Shown here one piece after another: positions 27,004-35,861 of a stretch of DNA of 64,000 nucleotides. Under the pieces are notes generated by a model. The model saw only the letters and a program-made list of their open reading frames with translations. It ran no database searches and was not told the DNA's origin. Position 1 is the stretch's first letter; every line of letters starts with the position of its first letter. The stretch is from Rikenellaceae bacterium. GTDB lineage: Bacteria; Bacteroidota; Bacteroidia; Bacteroidales; Rikenellaceae. The position numbers and the translations under genes are program-made. The DNA lies in contig SUZK01000004.1 of assembly GCA_015059955.1 (NCBI GenBank), positions 1-64,000 on the forward strand, read 5' to 3'.

Positions 27004-27864
27004 TTATAGCTTAATTAAAACCGAAAGAAGTGTATATATGCCAAGTATGCCTATCACTACACCTGCTATGTGGTTTATTGTAAGCATATGGCGTGGGCGG
27101 AAGCCCTTACGGAACAGATTGATAATAGAGGTTATGGCCAACCACCATAACATGGCACCAAGCAAGAAGCCAAGGATGATGAGCGAGTTGTAGAAGAGGC
27201 TACTCATTCCCTCTTCAGCCGTATCATTCTTCGCGCTCTCGGCCATACTCTCGACCTTAGCAGGCGTCTGTGGGGCGTTATCTGTTGCGCCATCCTTAGC
27301 CTCGTCCTCATAATTGATGACCGTCACCTTGGGAGCACTAACCTCAGCGTCCTTGTCTATCTCCTTGACACTCTGTGCCTCGACCACAACCTCAACCTTC
27401 TCGGTTTCCTCCTCTGCCTTAGTTGTCGAGAGGTCAACATTAAACATGGCGAAGAATGCGAGGATGTAGGGGATGATAACCACGAAGTTGGCAAGCGTGA
27501 AGCCAAACATCGAGGCGAAGTCCTGCCATAGGTTCTTCTTGCCCGCCCTATTCTTGCGTATCTGTGGCACAGGATTCTTAAAGAAGATGAAGACTCCGAC
27601 GATAACAACGAAGACACCAGCGCATATCTGTATGGCGGTATTGTACTCGTCGATATATGACTTGAGCAGCGCAAATACCGAGAATGCGAGAATCGCAAGA
27701 AGGGCATCGGCGAAGGCCACACCCAAACCTGACATAAGACCAGAGAGGTGCCCCTTGCTCAATGTTCGCTGTATACACAACACCGCCACAGGGCCCACCG
27801 TAACCGACGAGGCCAAACCCACACACATACCAGCGAAGAGTATCTCCAATATATCGACAATCAT
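27004..27864 (-). CDS. LysE/RhtB family exporter with an acidic loop insertion
   Basis: 286 residues. The N-terminal helices carry the family pattern FAGMCVGLASSVTVGPVAVL and CIQRTLSKGHLSGLMSGLG, followed by further helices at about 80-98 and 120-143. A hydrophilic, acidic stretch (about 147-222, with EEETEKVEVVVEAQSVKEID) interrupts the membrane region before two final helices. LysE-type exporters remove amino acids or similar small molecules and normally lack such an insertion. It is first in the unit with cmk and ispH. Confidence 0.8.
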   Translation of the reverse strand: MIVDILEILFAGMCVGLASSVTVGPVAVLCIQRTLSKGHLSGLMSGLGVAFADALLAILAFSVFALLKSYIDEYNTAIQICAGVFVVIVGVFIFFKNPVPQIRKNRAGKKNLWQDFASMFGFTLANFVVIIPYILAFFAMFNVDLSTTKAEEETEKVEVVVEAQSVKEIDKDAEVSAPKVTVINYEDEAKDGATDNAPQTPAKVESMAESAKNDTAEEGMSSLFYNSLIILGFLLGAMLWWLAITSIINLFRKGFRPRHMLTINHIAGVVIGILGIYTLLSVLIKL

Positions 27865-27938
27865 ACGTTTACTCTATTTTTCGCATATCTGCCTCGCGCC
27901 AACAACTACGCTACGCGTAATAGCACAATATGCGGTGC

Positions 27939-27946
27939 AAAGATAC
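27939..27946 (-). promoter_or_regulatory. Probable promoter of the LysE-cmk-ispH unit (-7 element)
   Basis: The minus strand reads TATCTTTG 75 bp upstream of the LysE start. The -33 region is not a good match. Confidence 0.45.
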
Positions 27947-28115
27947 AATCTTTTTGTTAGATAACCGCTATAATTTTGCCTAATTATTCGTGAAAATCGC
28001 CATAGCGCACCAAATTCTTCCGCAGCCTAAAAATTGGAGTCGCGCGACCCTCGTGGCATGCCACATAAAATATTGTTCTAAAAGCCTCATAAAGGCCCAT
28101 TTTCTTGGTAATAAT

Positions 28116-28146
28116 TTTGTAGCTCACAAGAAACTTTGTATCTTTA
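28116..28146 (+). promoter_or_regulatory. Promoter of the DUF3467 gene
   Basis: TTTG (28116-28119), a 19-nt spacer and TATCTTTA (28139-28146). The last base of the -7 box deviates from consensus. It lies 34 bp before the start codon. Confidence 0.65.
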
Positions 28147-28179
28147 CCCAAAATTTCTAACAGTAATAAATATCGCACT

Positions 28180-28482
28180 ATGAACGAAGTAAAGAAGCAG
28201 ATTGAGATACATCTCGACGAGCAGGTTGCGCAGGGCAACTACTGCAACATAGCCATTATATCACACTCGACGTCGGAGTTTATCCTCGACTTTGCGACGA
28301 TGCTCCCAGGCCTACCTAAGGCACGCGTGAGAAGCCGTGTGGTACTCACCCCCGAGCACGCCAAGCGTCTATTGTTGCAGCTCCAGGAGAACGTAACACG
28401 TTACGAGAGTGTCAATGGCAAGATAGATATCCACGCTAAGCAGCCCGTAATCGAGCCTTTTGGTGGCAAGGGTAACGCCTAA
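28180..28482 (+). CDS. DUF3467 protein
   Basis: A 100-residue protein matching DUF3467, a short soluble family of unknown function. Seen here are YCNIAIISHSTSEFILDF, the core RVRSRVVLTPEHAKRLL and LQENVTRYESVNGKI. It is monocistronic, with its own promoter and a strong downstream hairpin. No partner gene is adjacent. Confidence 0.88.
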   Translation: MNEVKKQIEIHLDEQVAQGNYCNIAIISHSTSEFILDFATMLPGLPKARVRSRVVLTPEHAKRLLLQLQENVTRYESVNGKIDIHAKQPVIEPFGGKGNA

Positions 28483-28520
28483 ATCTCGGCTCACGAAACA
28501 AGGTATGCGTTCACATAACT

Positions 28521-28560
28521 AAATGGAGGTGGCTAATTTGTTTTTAGTCACCTCCATTTA
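28521..28560. terminator. Bidirectional terminator between convergent genes
   Basis: Arms AAATGGAGGTGGCTAA and TTAGTCACCTCCATTT around a 7-nt loop (one mismatch), with T-rich flanks on both strands. It separates the DUF3467 gene (+) from the lipoprotein gene ending at 28579 (-). Confidence 0.8.
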
Positions 28561-28578
28561 TGTTTATTTAGTTCGTGC

Positions 28579-30627
28579 CTATCGCTTCAAACGATTTGAA
28601 GTGGCAGCCTTTACGGGTTTGACGGCTGCAGGGTTAGCTGCAATAAACTCCTCGGCAGACGATACACCATCAGGTGTGAGTGTCACTACTGAGATAAAGC
28701 CTGGGCCATAGCTCTCCTCGCTATCCTTAGCGATGCCGAGGAAGGTGTATGGAGTATCGTACGATAGAACTGCAATACCACACTCTCTATTCTCAGAGAC
28801 ATACTCAGAACCCCACTTCCAGCCATAGGTGATTAGCTCGGCATAGATGTCATCATCGGTGCATCCCCACTCTGTGTAGTCACCATCATAGAATCCCGTA
28901 TACCAAGCTGCGGCCGAATCATTTGGCTTTACAGTATAGGGCAATACAGCGTAGCCCTTGCAATTTAAGAAGCGTGCTGGGTCTAACTCTGCAAGTGCAG
29001 AGCCATCGTAATAGTTGCCAAACTCAATGGTGACTGCAGCATCACTAACGACCTTATCCAAGGTGCGGAAAGGCTCGCTTACAAAGCCCTTCTCGGATGC
29101 CAGCTCGCCTGTCTCCATATCCACAGCAATAGCATATGCAACATATTCGGTTGCGGGCTGAAGCTGGTTATAGAAGTTCTTCTCTTTACCTAATGAGGCT
29201 CCAAGATCGTAGAGATACTCAGCACGCGAGCAGTCAAACCACTCGGCACCATAGTCTATCTCCGAATTAGCAAGATATGCCACGCAAGCATCTGTTGTGC
29301 CATACTCATCAACAAGCAAATCGAAGTTCTCAGCCTCGGTATAGAATGTAAAGTAGTAAGCACCAACAGATGGGATAGTGGTCACATTTACAGAGTTATG
29401 CGTTATGTCGCTAACTTCAAATGTTACAACCAAATCGTCGAAATTACCCATTGCATCCGTAGTTGTGAAGTGGGTAATATGTGGTGCTGTTGTAGGTGCA
29501 CCATCGTATCCAAAGCATACAACGATATAGTCTGTATTGGGCTGCAAACCACTTATGTCATTGAGTGACATGGTGCCCTTGTGCAGTGAGTCCTCAATAT
29601 CCCCCCATACAGTGATATCGTCGACAATAGACTCTACAAGCGCCTCCTCCGATTCGCTCCACTCAAGCGATGATGCGTACTGTACAGAGCAGATGTATGT
29701 ATCGTCATCGTTAGATGGCGTAACACTACCCTCGATATGGTCGTAATCGATCTTGGTGATATCCACCTCAAATGTTAGATCTGCAACCCCGGCAGCAATA
29801 GTCTCAAACTCAACTACTGTAGCCACGCTATTTGCAACAAATCTCTCGTCGATACCAATGGCGTAGGCCATATACTTTGTGCCAGCCTTAAGGTCCTTTA
29901 CCTCCAATGATTTGGCACCAACGTAGCCAAGGTTAGCTACCATCTGGTCAGCTGTTGCGCCGAGCCCATAGTAGTAGTTACGCAACTTGTTAAGATGTGC
30001 GACAAATGCTGTCTCATCGCCACCATAATTCTGGTAATCCTCTTGACTAAAGACATTTACAAAATAGATAGCCTTATCGTTGTCTGGTGTTACTGCTACG
30101 GTGGCGGTGTCGTAACCAATATCTGTCACTTCAATCTCAAAGTTTAGCTCTGTAAGCTCTGTGCTTAAGGTTTTGAACGTCTGCTTATAGAGCGATGTCG
30201 TAACAATGCCATTATTTGATAGACCAAAGGCATATACGACATATTCTGTCGCGGGGTCGAGCTTGTCCTGAGTGTCGCTAATTGCGCCCTTTTTAAGGAC
30301 TCCTTTGAGGTATTCGCTAAGGTCTACGCCAGCCTCATAAGCAGCATTGTCTAACCACGAAAGGTCATCCATGATGTAGGCCTCGTCATCCTCAAACTGG
30401 TCGAAATACTCTTTTGTCGTCATCATGGTGATGTAGGTCATCTCCTCATCTTCGGGGGTGATGGTAAACTCCACTGAGGTGTCCGTTACATTCTTAACCT
30501 CAATCACGAAGTCAGGCTTGTCTATTGGGTCAATAGGTGTAGGGGGGACATCGGGTGTCTCTTTACAGCCAACGAACGCTATGGCAAGCGTTAGCATGAT
30601 ACCATAAAATTTAGTGTTCATTTTCAT
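28579..30627 (-). CDS. FN3-like multi-module lipoprotein (paralog 1)
   Basis: 682 residues. Lipobox IAFVGCKETPD (Cys about 21) with acidic residues after Cys suggests surface export. About four repeated beta-rich modules each begin like FVIEVKNVTDTSVEFTITPE and end like LDPATEYVVYAFGLSNNG. Copies recur near residues 155-265, 270-375 and 380-505 (FETIAAGVADLTFEVDITKI, ITHFTTTDAMGNFDDLVVTF). The modules look like fibronectin-III/Ig folds. I do not recognise a named family or an enzymatic domain. It is related to the genes at 31055, 33170, 35862 and 60122. Confidence 0.7.
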   Translation of the reverse strand: MKMNTKFYGIMLTLAIAFVGCKETPDVPPTPIDPIDKPDFVIEVKNVTDTSVEFTITPEDEEMTYITMMTTKEYFDQFEDDEAYIMDDLSWLDNAAYEAGVDLSEYLKGVLKKGAISDTQDKLDPATEYVVYAFGLSNNGIVTTSLYKQTFKTLSTELTELNFEIEVTDIGYDTATVAVTPDNDKAIYFVNVFSQEDYQNYGGDETAFVAHLNKLRNYYYGLGATADQMVANLGYVGAKSLEVKDLKAGTKYMAYAIGIDERFVANSVATVVEFETIAAGVADLTFEVDITKIDYDHIEGSVTPSNDDDTYICSVQYASSLEWSESEEALVESIVDDITVWGDIEDSLHKGTMSLNDISGLQPNTDYIVVCFGYDGAPTTAPHITHFTTTDAMGNFDDLVVTFEVSDITHNSVNVTTIPSVGAYYFTFYTEAENFDLLVDEYGTTDACVAYLANSEIDYGAEWFDCSRAEYLYDLGASLGKEKNFYNQLQPATEYVAYAIAVDMETGELASEKGFVSEPFRTLDKVVSDAAVTIEFGNYYDGSALAELDPARFLNCKGYAVLPYTVKPNDSAAAWYTGFYDGDYTEWGCTDDDIYAELITYGWKWGSEYVSENRECGIAVLSYDTPYTFLGIAKDSEESYGPGFISVVTLTPDGVSSAEEFIAANPAAVKPVKAATSNRLKR

Positions 30628-30893
30628 GGGGATAAAAATTAATAGGTTTAGTAATATTTGTAAGGTTGTTGCTTTCGATTGTATAAGTATGTCTTAGTCG
30701 TAATGCTAATAGTCGTTTTAAAGTTAATTATATAATGTCTTTTTACTTTAAATATTTTACTTCGGGATGAGAAGACACAATTACAAAAAAGAGCGTAGAC
30801 TCACCACCATACGCTGTCAAAGCTCACCACAAGCCACAAATCTTTATTGAAAAGTCCGCGCCATAAGGCACATGCTCCAACCATAATGTTAAA

Positions 30894-30925
30894 CAAAATT
30901 AAATATAATTTTCATAATAAACAAG
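30894..30925 (-). promoter_or_regulatory. Promoter of FN3-like paralog 1 with a long leader
   Basis: The minus strand reads CTTG (30922-30925), 20 nt, TAATTTTG (30894-30901). It implies a leader of about 260 nt before 30627. That leader contains the hairpin GCGTA/TACGC (30790-30811). The rest of 30628-30893 is AT-rich with no ORF. Confidence 0.5.
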
Positions 30926-30963
30926 TGCCCGTGTGATTATTTGATTAGATTTAAAACAAAACA

Positions 30964-31001
30964 AGGAGGTTGACTAAAACGCTGTTTAGTCAACCTCCTT
31001 T
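30964..31001 (-). terminator. Terminator of the 33170/31055 unit
   Basis: A stem with arms AGGAGGTTGACTAAA and TTTAGTCAACCTCCT around a 6-nt loop. On the minus strand it is followed by TGTTTTGTTTTAAATC. It lies 54 bp after the stop at 31055. Confidence 0.85.
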
Positions 31002-31054
31002 ACCTTAAAAAATTGAGAGACGAAAACCATCCTCTACCCTGCGCGGGTAACACA

Positions 31055-33097
31055 CTATCGCTCAATGCATAGCGACGAAGGCATCAACATCGAGCGCGTA
31101 CTGCCATCTAACTCCTCGACCAACGCCTTCAACACCTCAATATCGCCCCTATTCTCAGCTGTTGGCATGGTGTAGAGACGAGCTATCGCACCCATCTTGC
31201 CAGTGTTGTCGGTAGCATAGGCAAGAGCTGTCTGCTCGACATTCCAATCGGCAAGATAGAAGGTATATGGCGACGACACCATGCATGTCTTCCAATACCC
31301 ATCGGTAATACCCCACAACTCGTTATCTGGGTATGACGCAGTGTTGCTACAATCGCCCTCGACCATCGTGGTAAAGAGCGTACGCACATTGTCCAAATCG
31401 TTGTACTTCACCACGGTAATAGCCTTACCCTTGGTAGCTGCCGCATCGCCAAACACCGCGCCTGCCTCCTCGTCACCTGAGAAGTAGCCGACAAGCTCGA
31501 TTGAGGGATTAGCTACACCAAGCGTAGCGGTGCGCGCAACGTTATCGAAGGTATATGTCTTGACAACCTTGCCCGTGTGCACATCGAGGGCGAAGATATA
31601 TGCCATAATCTCCATATCGGGCAGAAGACCACCAACCTTAACCGAGCAGTTGCCATTATAGTAGTATTGGTCGAGCACCTCGCAGATGGTGATTCCCGAA
31701 TTAAAATCCTTAGAGCCAGTATAGTAGTAGTCGAAGGCCTCCTCTTCGTAGCCTATAAATGTTTGCTCATCATACTCGTCGGCAAGGCAAGCTCCTGGCA
31801 CATAATATATTGTAGGGTCCGATGATGAGATATTCATCGTAAAGCCATAGGGCGTGATATTGCTTGTCGAGACTGTAAATTCGACCTCGTCGAGGCTACC
31901 GCCAGGTAACGTGCGGAAGGTCCTCATACATGCCTGGGTCGTAATACCACCATCATAGCCAAAGGCGATGATATAGTAGTCGGTATCGGCAGCTGGGAGC
32001 TTAAAGGCGTTAGCGCCTGCATGCTCAACCACGCCGCGGTCGTTGGACATCAAATCCATCCAGCCACCCCACTGCTCAACGAGCTTATGCATCTGCTCAT
32101 CGGCTGTCGAGACACCATCCCAAGGGGCTACCAGTGCGCAATACTTATCCTTGTCGTTCGAGGGGGTGATGCGGAACGAAGCCTCCATCTGGCCAATACC
32201 CCACACCTCTATCTCGAAGGTCATCTCCGACTGCGCAGCACCCTCAGTAGTATACGCCTCGCGCTGCACGTCAGTACATATGACAATACCCTCCTCGTCG
32301 AGGATAAGGCCGGCAACCAAAATAAAGTATTCGGTATGCTCCTGAAGGCCCTTTGCCTCAAGCTGCAAATCGCCCTGATGTATCAGTGTGTCAACAACTT
32401 GCTGCTCGGTATACCCTTGCTGTAAAAGGGCGTTAATCTCCTGCTGGAAGTAGTACTCATAGAAGTACTCCTCGGTCATTTTGTAGCCATCCTCAGCCGT
32501 AATGTAGTAATCATATTGCGCTTTTGGCATGGTGCATAGATACCACTTGATCTCCTTATCCGAGGGGACAACAGACATAACTACCGAGTTGTTCTTCACC
32601 GATGTACTTACCTTAAAGTCGCACACCAAGCCTGTGACATCCGTTGTCTTGAACGCCACTTTTGTCACCTCGGTTGACTGCTTGTAGCCATCAGCCTCGT
32701 CAACGCCAAAGACAACGATATAGTAGTCGGTATGTTGCGTCAAGCCTGAGAATTTAGCCTCGGCAAGAGCTCCTCGGTCAACAACATCGGGCATATACTC
32801 CTCTAAGGTCTTACCTACATTTGAGGCCTCCTCGCGAAGCTCCTGAAAGATGGTCTCAACCAAGAACTCATCACGTGTAAACTCCTCATACTCAGCCTTG
32901 GAGTATACAGCACATAGATACGGCGCATCCATATCCTTAGGCTCAACACTAAATGTCACCGAACCACGTGTAGTGCTACTTATAGTGACCTCGAAATCGG
33001 GGGTATCGGGCGTTGGAGGGGTTGGGGTATCGGGGCTCTGTTGGCATGCCACCGTGAGAAGCATCACAGCGCCGAATAGCAGTCGAAATATTCGCAT
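31055..33097 (-). CDS. FN3-like multi-module lipoprotein (paralog 2)
   Basis: About 680 residues from ATG 33097. The signal MRIFRLLFGAVMLLTVAC has its Cys at about 18 and a following run QQSPDTPTPPTPDTPDF, a Pro/Thr linker. The first module (SSTTRGSVTFSVEPKDMDAP, EEFTRDEFLVETIFQELREE) is very close to that of the 35862 product. The C-terminal domain (SPYTFYLADWNVEQTALAYA, ARLYTMPTAENRGDI) is shared with 33170 and 35862. It is 72 bp downstream of 33170 with a hairpin between them, so the two form an operon. Function unknown; a surface-exposed binding or structural role is inferred. Confidence 0.7.
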   Translation of the reverse strand: MRIFRLLFGAVMLLTVACQQSPDTPTPPTPDTPDFEVTISSTTRGSVTFSVEPKDMDAPYLCAVYSKAEYEEFTRDEFLVETIFQELREEASNVGKTLEEYMPDVVDRGALAEAKFSGLTQHTDYYIVVFGVDEADGYKQSTEVTKVAFKTTDVTGLVCDFKVSTSVKNNSVVMSVVPSDKEIKWYLCTMPKAQYDYYITAEDGYKMTEEYFYEYYFQQEINALLQQGYTEQQVVDTLIHQGDLQLEAKGLQEHTEYFILVAGLILDEEGIVICTDVQREAYTTEGAAQSEMTFEIEVWGIGQMEASFRITPSNDKDKYCALVAPWDGVSTADEQMHKLVEQWGGWMDLMSNDRGVVEHAGANAFKLPAADTDYYIIAFGYDGGITTQACMRTFRTLPGGSLDEVEFTVSTSNITPYGFTMNISSSDPTIYYVPGACLADEYDEQTFIGYEEEAFDYYYTGSKDFNSGITICEVLDQYYYNGNCSVKVGGLLPDMEIMAYIFALDVHTGKVVKTYTFDNVARTATLGVANPSIELVGYFSGDEEAGAVFGDAAATKGKAITVVKYNDLDNVRTLFTTMVEGDCSNTASYPDNELWGITDGYWKTCMVSSPYTFYLADWNVEQTALAYATDNTGKMGAIARLYTMPTAENRGDIEVLKALVEELDGSTRSMLMPSSLCIER

Positions 33098-33118
33098 AGT
33101 ATTTATGTTTAAACCGAC

Positions 33119-33153
33119 TACGGAGCTATACACCATGTACAGCTCCGTAATCC
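33119..33153 (-). promoter_or_regulatory. Intercistronic hairpin between FN3-like paralogs
   Basis: ACGGAGCT and AGCTCCGT pair around a loop containing ATAC/GTAC-like complementarity. No T-run follows, so mRNA processing or partial attenuation is more likely than full termination. Confidence 0.45.
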
Positions 33154-33169
33154 GAATATCGTTTAATGT

Positions 33170-35467
33170 TTAGAGTGCAAAGCTCTTAATAACCTCCACT
33201 GCGATGATGTCGCTTTCAGCAACTGGCAATGGCTCAACCTCGTGGTACTTGACGAAACCAGCACGAGGAGCACCCACCTCCTCACTCCAGATGCACTCGA
33301 TAGTAGGCTCAGCTACATTGTTGACTACCAACGACTGAGGCATAGCAACAGGCGCTGCGTTGACAGCATCAACATAGCCCTTAAGCTCATTGATATCACC
33401 ATATTCAACAGGCTTAACAGCCAACGCTCCAACGCCAGCCTCTGCACCATTAGCATCCGTTGCATAGGCAACAACGGTCTGCTCCACATCCCAATCTGCC
33501 ACGAAGAAGTGGTATGGGACATTGAGGTTGCTTACCTGCTGCCAGTAGTCACGCATATTAGCAATGATATATTGGTTTGTGAGTGACACTACATCCACAT
33601 ATTTGTCAGTTGTAAGGGCGGCATAGGCCTCAGTAGCATCCTCCACACCCGTAAGTCTAACAGCTACAATAGGACGACCCAGTGTGAGGTCGGCATCACC
33701 GAAGATAGTACCATTCTCATCATTACCGTTGTAGACGCCAAGAAGCTCCACGCCAGGGGTTACTGCACCCACAGGTGTAGTCTTAGCGATAACGTCGCTA
33801 TATATGCAACGAGCGAACTTTCCAGTCTTGGTATCAATAGCCAATACATAAGCAATATACTCACGCTCAGGAGCAAGGTTAGCTACTGCAAAGTGACCGC
33901 TACCATTACGATATAGATGGCTGCACCTCTCCTCCAATGCCTCATGGATGGTAAGTGATGGGCTCTGACCCTCCATACACATCTGTATCACCTGTGCAAG
34001 CATCGCACTTGATGCGTCAATAGCTTCCTGTGGGTCAAAACCCGCAGCATAGGCAATACCTGGCTGGTAGTAGATGGTAGGGTCCTCAGCCACAATATCG
34101 AAAGAGAAATCGTATGGGCCAATGTCAGAAGCAGTGAACGTAAACTCAGCAGTCATAGGATCACCCTGCTCCGATGTCATGAACGACACGTACACAGGTG
34201 CAGAGGTGATAGTACCAGGGTTCTGGTCATACTCGCCAGTCTCCTCGTTGATAAGCTTGCCGTAGTTAGGGTTAGGCTCGAATGAGAATGCCACAACGTA
34301 GTACTCCGTCTCGGCGATGTTGAGCTCTACCTTATTATCACCTGTGAGGTCCACAACGCCCTTAGAAGGCTCACGACGCTTAAGCTCGGTGTAGTTATCC
34401 CAGTAATAGATATACTCCGTAACGGCGCTTGTAGCAATATCAATAGGCTTCATCTTGCTCTTCTGAGAGTTGATATAGCCAATATAGTAGTAGTACTCAG
34501 CATCGAGGTCTGAAGGGGTGATGCGAATCTCTGCAGAGTAGTGCTCTACGTTTGTCACATCGACGTCGAAGGTAAGAGCGCTGGTAGCAGCCTCACCCGA
34601 ACGGTAACGAAGCTCCTTAGGAGCTGTTGTCATAAATGCTTCGCCATCCTCGTAAGATACGCCAGCAACGAATGTAACATACTGAGTCTTAGGCTGAAGG
34701 TTCGATGCGTTGAGTGTGCGCATACCCTTGTGGAAGAGCTTTGTTGCAATCTCGTCACCTGACAGGCCATCGCCCTCAAGAGTCTCAATCTCGGTATTAA
34801 GTGTATTCTGGAAGAGCTCCTCGTTCGACCAGCCATACTCACCATCGGCAGCGGTGTATGCATTATACTCATCAACAGGCATGTTGATAAGGTGCCACAT
34901 CTGGTTATTGTCCGAAGGTGTTACGCTAAGAGCTGCACTTGTAAGGTGTACGCTTGCCTTAATCTCGAATGAACAAGCCGACTGCTGAGTCTCAGCGGTC
35001 TTAAACTTAGACATCTCAATAGCCGTAGATGCAGCATAGTCATTATCGCTATCCACACCAAACACGAGCAAGTAGTAGTTAGTCGCCTGAGTAAGGCCGC
35101 CCACCTCGTGGTTCTCCAACTTACCCCTCTTTACATGCTCAGCCATATACTCCACGAATGTCTGCTCCTGAGTCTCAGCATAAGCATTAATCTCAGAATA
35201 GATCTTAGCCACAAGCTCAGCATCTGTTGCGCACTGCTCTACGCTATATGCGTTGTAGACTACCGAGAAGTAGTCGGCCTCAAGATCCGATGGAGTTACG
35301 TTGATAAATGCCGATGTGCGCGTCACCTCCGACACTGAGATATCGAACGTAAGCTCAGTAGGCGTTGGAGGTGTTGGCTCTGGCTTCTCCTCTGGAGTCT
35401 TCTCGCACGCCACGACAGTGATTGCGGCTACCATTAGCGTAGCCATCATCCAGTAAAATTTTCTCAT
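33170..35467 (-). CDS. FN3-like multi-module lipoprotein (paralog 3)
   Basis: 765 residues, the longest of the family. Lipobox MVAAITVVACEKTPEE (Cys about 21) then a Pro-rich linker. Modules start at about 40, 165, 290 and 440 with the shared pattern LTFDISVSEVTRTSAFINVT, PSDLEADYFSVVYN and ending GGLTQATNYYLLVFGVDSDN. The C-terminal domain (VPYHFFVADWDVEQTVVAYA, GDINELKGYVDAVNA) matches paralogs 2 and 4. The extreme C-terminus adds about 50 residues not seen in paralog 2. The promoter at 35575-35606 heads the 33170-31055 unit. Confidence 0.7.
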   Translation of the reverse strand: MRKFYWMMATLMVAAITVVACEKTPEEKPEPTPPTPTELTFDISVSEVTRTSAFINVTPSDLEADYFSVVYNAYSVEQCATDAELVAKIYSEINAYAETQEQTFVEYMAEHVKRGKLENHEVGGLTQATNYYLLVFGVDSDNDYAASTAIEMSKFKTAETQQSACSFEIKASVHLTSAALSVTPSDNNQMWHLINMPVDEYNAYTAADGEYGWSNEELFQNTLNTEIETLEGDGLSGDEIATKLFHKGMRTLNASNLQPKTQYVTFVAGVSYEDGEAFMTTAPKELRYRSGEAATSALTFDVDVTNVEHYSAEIRITPSDLDAEYYYYIGYINSQKSKMKPIDIATSAVTEYIYYWDNYTELKRREPSKGVVDLTGDNKVELNIAETEYYVVAFSFEPNPNYGKLINEETGEYDQNPGTITSAPVYVSFMTSEQGDPMTAEFTFTASDIGPYDFSFDIVAEDPTIYYQPGIAYAAGFDPQEAIDASSAMLAQVIQMCMEGQSPSLTIHEALEERCSHLYRNGSGHFAVANLAPEREYIAYVLAIDTKTGKFARCIYSDVIAKTTPVGAVTPGVELLGVYNGNDENGTIFGDADLTLGRPIVAVRLTGVEDATEAYAALTTDKYVDVVSLTNQYIIANMRDYWQQVSNLNVPYHFFVADWDVEQTVVAYATDANGAEAGVGALAVKPVEYGDINELKGYVDAVNAAPVAMPQSLVVNNVAEPTIECIWSEEVGAPRAGFVKYHEVEPLPVAESDIIAVEVIKSFAL

Positions 35468-35574
35468 AGGTTTTATTTGTATTAGGTTATATATTAGCTA
35501 TTTACACCATTACACTTGGAGTATTCACACTCCCCTCTCCTCACAGGTCGGGGGCAAGCGCCACTCCACCGATA

Positions 35575-35606
35575 CAAAAATATATTTTTTTGGTCGTACC
35601 ACCAAA
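35575..35606 (-). promoter_or_regulatory. Promoter of the 33170-31055 lipoprotein unit
   Basis: The minus strand reads TTTG (35603-35606), a 20-nt spacer, TATTTTTG (35575-35582). The same -7 variant and spacer style drive the neighbouring paralog at 38151. The leader is about 100 nt. Confidence 0.65.
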
Positions 35607-35664
35607 TTTTGTATGCATTTTTTCGTTGGGTTTAGTTGTTAGAGACGAAGAGACCAAAGCTGCG

Positions 35665-35743
35665 CTCTGGGGAAAACCGTTGCACTCGGGAAGCCCCCCT
35701 AATACCCATAGTCCCCATAATCCCCAGAGTGAGCTCTGCTCAC
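35665..35743. other. Structured intergenic sequence without ORF
   Basis: CTCTGGGG (35665-35672) pairs perfectly with CCCCAGAG (35722-35729), and next to it GTGAGC-TCT-GCTCAC forms a perfect 6-bp hairpin (35729-35743). With repeat copy D this fills the gap between the promoter at 35606 and the stop codon at 35862. No coding potential is seen. Confidence 0.45.
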
Positions 35744-35775
35744 GGTAATACCTACTGCGACAGATAGTAAAAAGA

Positions 35776-35818
35776 AGAGGCCTCGGGATAGTACCAAAAC
35801 GTACAGCCCGAGGTCTCT
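35776..35818 (+). repeat. Palindromic repeat family, copy D (central stem-loop)
   Basis: A 12-bp stem AGAGGCCTCGGG/CCCGAGGTCTCT (one G.U on the plus strand) closes a loop with GTAC-6 nt-GTAC. The loop GATAGTAC...GTACAGCC matches copy C (18537-18668) although the stems differ. Downstream, GCCGCAGATGCGGC and ATAATCAAAAATTA run into the stop codon at 35862 as in copy C. Confidence 0.6.
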
Positions 35819-35861
35819 TACTTTTAGAGATGTGCCGCAGATGCGGCCTTATAATCAAAAA

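Noticed and set aside
27984..28238. Minus-strand 84-residue ORF overlapping the DUF3467 gene
   Set aside because: It runs antisense over the DUF3467 promoter and start and has no family features.
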